Source: JAZQQB01 sp045628865
Lineage (GTDB): Bacteria > Bacillota > Clostridia > Lachnospirales > Lachnospiraceae
DNA: 5,462 nt
Reading direction: 5' to 3'
Assembly: GCA_045628865.1 (NCBI GenBank)
Contig: JAZQQB010000055.1
Span: 1 to 5,462 of the forward strand
The first letter of the stretch is position 1. Each line of letters begins with the position of its first letter. The translations under genes were made by a program, and so were the position numbers. Below, piece by piece: positions 1-3,715 of the stretch. Below the pieces are notes generated by a model. The model was not told the origin of the DNA and made no database searches. It was given only the letters and a program-made list of their open reading frames with translations.

Positions 1-116
1 TTCATGATATCCGAGTCTGCGAGGACCTTGTATAAAGCATCAAAATCATCCATATCCATTTGACGAAGAAACAATCTGTCTGTTTCCAATATTCTTTCTC
101 TATCTTTTTCTTTCAC
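1..116 (-). CDS. GNAT acetyltransferase, RimL/RimJ-like, N-terminal part (cut by window edge)
   Basis: Only the first 38 codons lie in the window. Read on the minus strand from a GTG at 116, they include ILETDRLFLRQMDMDDFDAL and then YKVLADSDIM. The pattern ETDRLxLRxxxxxDxxxLyxxxxDxxxM is the usual first strand and helix of RimL/RimJ-type GNAT N-acetyltransferases, which move an acetyl group from acetyl-CoA to an amine on a protein N-terminus, small molecule or drug. The acetyl-CoA binding motif would lie beyond the edge, so substrate and intactness cannot be judged. The GTG start is chosen because AGGGGTG (130-124) lies 7 bases upstream. An ATG further up (135) hits a stop after 11 codons. 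Two candidate minus-strand -10 boxes lie upstream. The family call is fairly sure; the specific function is unknown. Confidence 0.75.
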   Translation of the reverse strand, partial: MKEKDRERILETDRLFLRQMDMDDFDALYKVLADSDIM

Positions 117-123
117 CTGTCTC

Positions 124-130
124 ACCCCTT
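124..130 (-). promoter_or_regulatory. Ribosome binding site deciding the GTG start at 116
   Basis: AGGGGTG on the minus strand, 7 bases before GTG 116. It supports GTG over the nearby ATG at 135, whose frame closes after 11 codons. Confidence 0.6.
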
Positions 131-196
131 GGCATAAGAAATTATAATTTGTTATTGTTCACTAAATCAGAATTTATTCCTGTTCTTTACCAATTA

Positions 197-225
197 AGTA
201 TAACATAAATCTTGACTATTTTACA
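197..225 (-). promoter_or_regulatory. Candidate promoter for the left-edge GNAT gene (extended -10)
   Basis: On the minus strand TGTTATACT (205-197) is an extended -10 (TG-N-TATACT). A weak -35, TGTAAA, lies 17 bases further up (225-220). This would give a leader of about 75 bases before GTG 116. A second -10-like TATAAT (146-141), nearer the gene, has only a poor -35 partner and is an alternative. Confidence 0.35.
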
Positions 226-240
226 GCTGTTATGTATATT
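212..240 (+). promoter_or_regulatory. Plus-strand promoter-like sequence with no obvious gene
   Basis: TTGACT (212-217) and TATATT (235-240) are separated by exactly 17 bases, close to the sigma-A consensus. No plus-strand gene follows closely. A start near 247 would put the hairpin at 245-283 at the very 5' end of the RNA. The element overlaps the -35 side of the opposing candidate promoter at 197-225. Confidence 0.35.
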
Positions 241-244
241 CAAA

Positions 245-283
245 ATGAGCCGTTCAATGATTGTTCACCATCAAATGGCTCAT
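245..283 (-). terminator. Hairpin downstream of the 346-654 gene, possible weak terminator
   Basis: ATGAGCC (245-251) pairs with GGCTCAT (277-283). The stem extends inward through one G-T pair and two A-T pairs, to about 10 bp around a ~19-base loop. On the minus strand the stem is followed by only four T, so it would be a weak intrinsic terminator for the minus-strand gene ending at 346. It could instead be an RNA or DNA structure belonging to the plus-strand promoter just upstream. Confidence 0.3.
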
Positions 284-345
284 CTAAAATCTTAGGAAAT
301 TCTATTTACAGAAAATCTTTCACACACTCTCTTTATCACACCTAT

Positions 346-654
346 TTAATTAAATCTTAATACCTTTTCTACAAAATCAGGATTCAATTCAATATCATAA
401 TTCTCAAAATGATATATTTCATCATCAGCCCAATCATACTCACCGTCTGAGTAAACATATATACTTAGTTTAGTTTGGAATCCCTTTACATAATCTTTTA
501 TTAACGAACATCTGATGGCCTCAGGCTTAAAAGATTTTAAATATGATAGTACTTTGCTTTTTTTATCCTCTGGTAACTTTACAAAGTGATTACCTATTTT
601 CCCACCTTCGCCACCAAATTCTTCATATTCTGTAATAAATTTCTTTTCATCCAT
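346..654 (-). CDS. Small hypothetical protein, 102 residues, unrecognised
   Basis: I do not recognise the family. The product is soluble-looking, with no signal peptide or membrane segment. An N-terminal acidic helix contains MDEKKFITEYEEFGGEGGKI. A basic middle (KLPEDKKSKVLSYLKSFKPE) follows, then a tail rich in acidic and aromatic residues (YSDGEYDWADDEIYHF). It reads as one compact alpha/beta domain. The start at ATG 654 is preferred because AAGAAGGTG (672-664) lies 9 bases upstream. The frame stays open to a TTG at 738, which has no ribosome binding site, and an ATG pair at 702/699 has a weak GGTGGG in front, so the protein could be up to 130 residues. The gene stands alone between a GNAT gene and pseudogene debris. 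A candidate promoter overlapping a palindrome lies upstream. Small orphan acidic proteins like this can be immunity proteins or antitoxins, but nothing here shows that. Confidence 0.6.
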   Translation of the reverse strand: MDEKKFITEYEEFGGEGGKIGNHFVKLPEDKKSKVLSYLKSFKPEAIRCSLIKDYVKGFQTKLSIYVYSDGEYDWADDEIYHFENYDIELNPDFVEKVLRFN

Positions 655-778
655 ACAAACATTCACCTTCTTACTAAGGTTCAAAAACTTTACATCCATC
701 ATCCTTGAAAGACCCACCAAAAATGGTGCATCGTTCAACGTTGGAGCAAAACAGAAAAACTTAGAGTCGTATTTGATC

Positions 779-798
779 CTGTTATAACATTATAACAG
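779..798. repeat. Perfect 20-bp palindrome, operator-like
   Basis: CTGTTATAA - CA - TTATAACAG is a perfect 9+9 inverted repeat with a 2-base centre, the size of a dimeric repressor site. On the minus strand it contains a consensus -10 (TATAAT) for the gene ending at 346. Its right half coincides with the point where the plus-strand ATPase remnant becomes recognisable. Confidence 0.5.
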
Positions 799-817
799 AA
801 AAAAGGCTTGTTTGCAG
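789..817 (-). promoter_or_regulatory. Candidate promoter of the small 346-654 gene
   Basis: On the minus strand TATAAT (794-789) is a perfect -10. CTGCAA (817-812) is a weak -35 at 17-base spacing. The -10 lies inside the palindrome at 779-798, so a protein bound there would be expected to block transcription. Confidence 0.4.
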
Positions 818-1860
818 AAGAAATATTGGCAATTACTCCAGTGGAACACGATTTTTCAGAACTGGAATCTACGGTGAATACAATATTTCATGGTGATGAT
901 AAATAGTATGCCGTATATAGCAAGGCTGGAAAAATGACATATGCCTCACTGGCTGGTTATGAGTTGATGGGTAAGGCCATTGCAAGTAGCAATGAGACAC
1001 CTTTTGCAAGCTTCATCAAAGCCTTAAATGCAACAGACTGGGTTCGTCAAGGTCATGCTCACTATGCAGGACAGACTGATGGCAAATGTCCTTATTGTCA
1101 GCAGAAATTGCCATCAGATTTTGAACAGGATATCGCAGCATGTTTCGATGCACAGTATCAGGAAGACATTGCAGCAATAATTAAATTTCAAACAGTATAT
1201 GAGAGCGAAACCGATTCTATCATTAGAACTTTGAGTAATAATCTCAATGAAATTATGCCGGGGCTTAATACTGAGCCTTATGAGACAAAGCTTAAAATGC
1301 TGCAGGATGCAATTACAATCAATAAGCAGAGAATTGCAGCTAAGATTAAGGAGCCGACCACAATTGCAGCTTTGGAGGATATTGATTCATTGCTCATTGA
1401 CATCGGAGCCATTATTGACAAGCTGAACGTTCAGATAAACGCAAGAAATGACATTATCAGCGACATCAAAAATAGAAAAGTTAAATGCAAAAAGGAAGTT
1501 TGGGAGTATCTGGCGTATGTTCTGAAAGATGAAGTAAAGAAATATAGAGATACAATTACACAGATTGCCTCTGATATTTCGGCATTAAATACTCAGATGA
1601 AAACATTGATTGCCGATGGTCATAAGCTGAATGCAGATATAGCTGATCTGAATAAGCAGGTTGTTAATACAGAAGCGGCAATTGAAGGTATTAACAGGAT
1701 TATCAGAACATCCGGATTCCAGGGATTCAGTCTTAAAGCAAAAGAAGGCGTTCAGAATATATATGAAGTTATTCGCCCTGATGGAAGTGTTGCGGAGAAA
1801 TTATCAGAAGGTGAGAGAAACTTCATCGCATTTCTTTATTTCTATCATCTTGTAAAGGGA
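796..1860 (+). pseudogene. AAA_13 / RloC-like (COG4694-type) ATPase, internal fragment
   Basis: One frame runs from 796, interrupted by TAG at 904. It carries KKGLFAEEI, SLAGYELMGK, ATDWVRQGHA, CPYCQQKLPSDFE, KIKEPT, a long helical stretch, SGFQGFSL, EVIRPDGS and the ABC-type signature LSEGERNFIAFLYFYHLVKG. I recognise this as the middle of the large ABC-like ATPases of AAA_13, related to the anticodon nuclease RloC. In these a CxxC zinc-hook-like motif sits in a coiled coil between the two ATPase halves. The Walker A half (roughly the first 240 residues) is absent. The Walker B/D-loop end (usually ...VIDDPVSSxDS) is also absent: sequence stops right after the signature. Neither ATP hydrolysis nor any C-terminal nuclease activity can remain. 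The in-frame TAG between DDK and YAVYSK confirms decay. Family membership is from memory of motifs, not a search. Confidence 0.75.
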
Positions 1861-2010
1861 AGTACGGAAGAAGAATACCGGTGCAAGGGAATCGCAGGAA
1901 AGATGCTGGATTATGTAATCGAAGATCTGCGCAGTAAAAATATTTCACCAGTGTATTTAATTACAGAACATACGAATTTTTATGAAAGATATGGCTGGGA
2001 GTTTTTGTGA
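934..2010 (+). CDS. Chimeric open frame: RloC-like middle fused to a GNAT C-terminus (probably non-functional)
   Basis: This is the longest uninterrupted frame in the debris and is likely to be called as a 358-residue protein. Residues 1-309 are the AAA_13/RloC-like piece, with CPYC at 52-55, a mostly helical middle from about 60 to 270, and LSEGE at 290-294. From about residue 310 the sequence switches to a GNAT acetyltransferase tail (EYRCKGIAGKMLDYV, NFYERYGWEFL). ATG 934 has a weak AAGG 8 bases upstream (922-925), so translation is possible. However, the ancestral frame continues upstream past the TAG at 904 and downstream past the TGA at 2008. A fused product would have an ABC signature without Walker A or B, and an acetyl-CoA loop without the GNAT N-terminal half. 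I see no route to a catalytic protein. Two fragments joined by deletion or recombination is the simplest reading. Confidence 0.45.
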   Translation: MTYASLAGYELMGKAIASSNETPFASFIKALNATDWVRQGHAHYAGQTDGKCPYCQQKLPSDFEQDIAACFDAQYQEDIAAIIKFQTVYESETDSIIRTLSNNLNEIMPGLNTEPYETKLKMLQDAITINKQRIAAKIKEPTTIAALEDIDSLLIDIGAIIDKLNVQINARNDIISDIKNRKVKCKKEVWEYLAYVLKDEVKKYRDTITQIASDISALNTQMKTLIADGHKLNADIADLNKQVVNTEAAIEGINRIIRTSGFQGFSLKAKEGVQNIYEVIRPDGSVAEKLSEGERNFIAFLYFYHLVKGSTEEEYRCKGIAGKMLDYVIEDLRSKNISPVYLITEHTNFYERYGWEFL

Positions 2011-2064
2011 ATGGTTCAGGGCGAGGGCCAGGATGAGAAGATAAGGATGTATGTGCATCATTAA
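1861..2064 (+). pseudogene. GNAT acetyltransferase C-terminal remnant with internal TGA
   Basis: In the same frame as the ATPase remnant, the sequence from about 1861 reads EEEYRCKGIAGKMLDYVIED, then SPVYLITEHTNFYERYGWEFL, a TGA at 2008-2010, then MVQGEGQDEKIRMYVHH and TAA at 2062. RxxGxA (RCKGIA) is the acetyl-CoA pyrophosphate-binding loop of GNAT enzymes. The ending FYERYGWEFxCMVQG...RMYxH is typical of one small-molecule GNAT subfamily, where a cysteine normally stands at the stop. TGA is therefore probably a TGT/TGC mutation, and the remnant extends past it. The N-terminal half, with the first strands of the fold, is missing. This subfamily differs from the RimL-like gene at the left edge, so it is not a duplicate of it. 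Confidence 0.7.
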
Positions 2065-2145
2065 ATCCAGCCGATTCGCTATGGATGCAAACCCGCGCGG
2101 CTGAATGGTTCGTTCCTGTTCTTAAAACTGAATTTTTTTATAGGG

Positions 2146-2174
2146 TTGCATAGGCTCAGATAATAAATTATACT
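2146..2174 (+). promoter_or_regulatory. Promoter of the LuxR-type regulator (ancestral operon promoter)
   Basis: TTGCAT (2146-2151) and TATACT (2169-2174) are separated by 17 bases. The start point would be near 2181. Palindrome A (2197-2358) lies between this start and the GGGAGGAG at 2369, so it is carried in the leader RNA. With the insertion removed, the leader would be short (about 40 bases to the ribosome binding site region), a normal arrangement. Confidence 0.5.
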
Positions 2175-2196
2175 GAAGAATACAAAGAAGCGAAAA

Positions 2197-2358
2197 ATGT
2201 ACTCTCGGAATTTACTCCTATATGGATTTATGAGATAGATTTTCGATAGACAATGACATTTTCGTAGTGCGTACACGGTGTGTACGACGAGAAAATGGAA
2301 GCAGTATATCGGAAATCCAGCCATAAATACATATGGGAAGGAGATTCCGAGAGTACAT
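2197..2358 (+). mobile_element. MITE-like palindromic element, copy A (162 bp)
   Basis: The element begins ATGTACTCTCGGAAT and ends with its inverse ATTCCGAGAGTACAT. The whole 162 bp is an imperfect palindrome centred near 2278 on CGTACAC-ggt-GTGTACG. It is flanked by AAAA on both sides (2193-2196 and 2359-2362), consistent with a 4-bp target duplication though low in complexity. No transposase is encoded, so it would be a non-autonomous element moved in trans. A near-identical inverted copy lies at 3326-3651, differing at about 6 of 162 positions by my hand alignment once the nested insert there is removed. It separates the promoter at 2146-2174 from the regulator's ribosome binding site. 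Confidence 0.8.
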
Positions 2359-2443
2359 AAAAACGAAAGGGAGGAGAGACTGCCTGGAATATGTGTTTCT
2401 TTATGTCGCAGTGATTTGCATTTTGGGCAGTTGCAAAGAATGA
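2333..2443 (+). other. Short open frame ending in ATGA overlap with the regulator; possible leader or frameshifted N-terminus
   Basis: One frame from ATG 2333 (inside element A) runs 36 codons to TGA 2441-2443, which overlaps the regulator's ATG 2440 as ATGA. Its second half, CLEYVFLYVAVICILGSCKE, is strongly hydrophobic and follows several basic residues. GGGAGGAG (2369-2376) points at this frame rather than at 2440. The nearest codons it could serve are CTG 2384 (7 bases away) and GTG 2393 (16 bases). Three readings are possible: a real short hydrophobic peptide that couples translation to the regulator, the first membrane segment of the regulator now split off by a one-base frameshift, or chance. 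LGSC resembles a lipobox, but no mature part follows. Confidence 0.3.
2369..2376 (+). promoter_or_regulatory. Strong ribosome binding site upstream of the regulator
   Basis: GGGAGGAG matches the anti-Shine-Dalgarno well but is 63 bases before ATG 2440. It therefore serves the short hydrophobic frame that ends at 2443, or marks an original regulator start lost by frameshift. Confidence 0.5.
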
Positions 2444-3324
2444 TCCATATAATTATACTGTTGCATTTTTTCAGTTTTACGATGGGAAGTATTTTGTTTT
2501 ACGAGTTTTACCGGACTGGAAAAGAAAAACTGAAGTGGGAAAAAACGGGAAGTATAACCTTTAACCTTGCGTTTGCAATCGACGCAGTTAATCTATACTG
2601 CCGGCATTGGCAGGATGATTATTCGATGGATTTTTATGCAGAGGTTATCTGTATCCTGTTATTTCTGATTTCAATGACATTGTTTTTGGTGAATCATATA
2701 CAGTTAAAGAAGCTGGACCTTTTAAGCGGACAGCGGTTTCAGGTAATGTTCTATCTGCTGGTCGGTTTTTTTGTCATTCATATATTTAGCCGGACAACAC
2801 ATGTTCTGAAAGGCGTTCCATGGGCCTGCATTGGATATCTGGTATTCTGTATGATACAGTTCTGGGATCTGTTTATGCAGAAAGAACCAGAGAATGACCG
2901 GGAAGCGGTGGTACAGGAAATGGTTGAAATGAAAGTACCTGACCGGGAAGCTGTTGATCAGAGAGTGGACGATCAGAAAGAAGTGGGACTGGAAGAAAAT
3001 GGTTCTGCGCCGGAAGTATATGACATAAAACAGATGGAAACAGCAGAAGAACGTGTATTTTGCATTGAAGGACTGACGCCAAGGGAAAATGAGATCGTAA
3101 TGCATATATGTGAAGGAAAGAATAATAAAGAGATTGCAGAATTGTTATTTATTTCACAAAATACAGTGCGGAATCATATTTACAACATTTATCGTAAACT
3201 GGAAGTGAAAAATAAGGTAGAATTGCTGAATAAAGTAAAGTGGTATCTTTGTACTATCCCTGTTTTTATGGGAAATGAGATGGTTTTACCATTGTCTTTT
3301 GACATTTTTCCTCCTATTCTGTAG
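2440..3324 (+). CDS. Membrane-anchored LuxR-type HTH transcription regulator
   Basis: From ATG 2440 the product is 294 residues. Hydrophobic segments at about 3-23, 65-85, 101-117 and 127-145, plus a weaker one at 38-53, indicate a polytopic membrane N-terminus. An acidic, charged linker (about 147-207) contains a degenerate 15-residue repeat, each copy starting DREAV. Residues 212-270 are a classic LuxR/FixJ-type winged-helix DNA-binding domain: LTPRENEIV, NNKEIAELLFIS, NTVRNHIYNIYRKLEVKNK. A 24-residue tail follows. It should bind DNA as a dimer from the membrane face; the signal is unknown. There is no receiver or kinase domain. A GTG at 2278 gives a longer frame, but those residues are translated MITE, so I reject it. 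ATG 2440 overlaps the TGA of a hydrophobic upstream frame, suggesting coupling or a frameshifted N-terminus. Its TAG stop is inside the target duplication of element B. Confidence 0.8.
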   Translation: MIHIIILLHFFSFTMGSILFYEFYRTGKEKLKWEKTGSITFNLAFAIDAVNLYCRHWQDDYSMDFYAEVICILLFLISMTLFLVNHIQLKKLDLLSGQRFQVMFYLLVGFFVIHIFSRTTHVLKGVPWACIGYLVFCMIQFWDLFMQKEPENDREAVVQEMVEMKVPDREAVDQRVDDQKEVGLEENGSAPEVYDIKQMETAEERVFCIEGLTPRENEIVMHICEGKNNKEIAELLFISQNTVRNHIYNIYRKLEVKNKVELLNKVKWYLCTIPVFMGNEMVLPLSFDIFPPIL

Positions 3325-3325
3325 T
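3322..3325. repeat. 4-bp target duplication of element B, left copy (TAGT)
   Basis: TAGT here and at 3652-3655 directly flank element B. The left copy contains the regulator's stop codon TAG (3322-3324). The stop would be present with or without the insertion. Confidence 0.6.
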
Positions 3326-3366
3326 ATGTACTCTCGAAATCTCCTTCCTATATGTATTTATGGTTA

Positions 3367-3528
3367 GTACAGCGATTTCTAAATAACTACACCATATAAC
3401 TTGCTTTTTTCCGCGAGAGTGTAGATTCAAAAAGCCTCAGCATAGCCCGCTATGCCTGCGTTTTTTGAATTACACTCTCACAAAAAAATTCTGCGTTATA
3501 TAGTATAGTTATTTAAGAAACGCTGTAC
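3367..3528. mobile_element. Second, unrelated 162-bp palindromic MITE nested in copy B
   Basis: Ends are GTACAGCG and CGCTGTAC, flanked by TA at 3365-3366 and 3529-3530. Arms match over nearly the whole length: TTTCT/AAATAACTA outside, GAGAGTGTA and TTCAAAAA inside. They meet at GCATAGC-CC-GCTATGC, whose centre (3447.5) is exactly the centre of the element. Comparison with copy A shows the empty site TTAG versus CTGG in A, proving insertion with TA duplication. TA targets are typical of IS630/Tc1-mariner transposases, so a related transposase elsewhere may mobilise it. The inner stem followed by GTTTTTT (3460-3466) also looks like an intrinsic terminator. Confidence 0.8.
3429..3466 (+). terminator. 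Terminator-like core of the nested palindrome
   Basis: The seven-pair stem GCATAGC/GCTATGC, extended through wobble and mismatched pairs, is flanked by an A-run and by TTTTTT at 3461-3466. On the minus strand the same core is followed by GGCTTTTTG. It could stop transcription in either direction between the regulator and the peptidase gene. The 2-base centre will open into a small loop in RNA. Confidence 0.4.
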
Positions 3529-3651
3529 TAGATTTCCGATATACTGCTTCCAGTTTCTCGTCGTACACACCGTGTACGCACTGCGAAAATGTCATTGTCT
3601 ATCGAAAATCTATCTCATAAATCCATATAGGAGTAAATTCCGAGAGTACAT

Positions 3652-3655
3652 TAGT
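3652..3655. repeat. 4-bp target duplication of element B, right copy (TAGT)
   Basis: Matches TAGT at 3322-3325. A 4-bp duplication also fits copy A (AAAA on both sides). Confidence 0.55.
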
Positions 3656-3700
3656 GGAACGGCAGCAAGCCGGATCAGACAAATGACAGAAACAGTTGAC

Positions 3701-3706
3701 GGGAGG
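3701..3706 (+). promoter_or_regulatory. Ribosome binding site deciding the peptidase GTG start
   Basis: GGGAGG lies 9 bases before GTG 3716. Neither ATG 3683 nor GTG 3572 (inside the MITE) has a comparable site. Confidence 0.65.
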
Positions 3707-3715
3707 AAAAGAAAA

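Larger units (their letters stand above)
3326..3651 (-). mobile_element. MITE-like palindromic element, copy B, inverted relative to A and interrupted
   Basis: This is the reverse complement of element A. It runs from ATGTACTCTCG to CGAGAGTACAT, 326 bp in total. Removing the nested palindrome (3367-3528) plus one TA leaves exactly 162 bp, the length of A. The right part (3531-3651) differs from inverted A at only 2 of about 121 positions; the left 41 bp differs at 4. It is bounded by TAGT on both sides. It lies between the regulator stop and the peptidase gene, so any read-through RNA now crosses two nested hairpins. Confidence 0.82.

Noticed and set aside
796..2010. A working anticodon-nuclease or Rad50-like defence gene
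   Set aside because: Walker A, Walker B and the C-terminal part are all missing and an in-frame stop lies upstream, so the zinc-hook-like CPYC motif alone does not support activity.
2068..2103. CAGCCG ... CGGCTG inverted repeat after the GNAT remnant as a terminator
   Set aside because: It has only six pairs around a 24-base loop and no T-run directly after it; the T-run at about 2133 is too far away.
2079..2324. Minus-strand frame over element A and its left flank
   Set aside because: It is mostly MITE plus intergenic DNA, shows no protein family pattern, and overlaps the promoter of the regulator.
2278..2439. GTG start at 2278 giving a 348-residue regulator
   Set aside because: The added residues come from element A and from the stretch before ATG 2440. 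The GTG lies at the centre of the palindrome and has no ribosome binding site.
2722..3105. Long minus-strand frames inside the regulator gene
   Set aside because: They are antisense shadows of a gene with strong codon pattern and a recognised HTH domain; composition is His/Phe/Pro-rich as expected for an antisense reading.
3326..3651. CRISPR array or REP cluster
   Set aside because: There are no regularly spaced direct repeats. The structure is fully explained by two nested palindromic insertions.
3572..3715. GTG start at 3572 giving a 622-residue peptidase
   Set aside because: The first 27 or so residues are translated MITE. GTG 3716 has GGGAGG at good spacing and leads directly into the first membrane helix.
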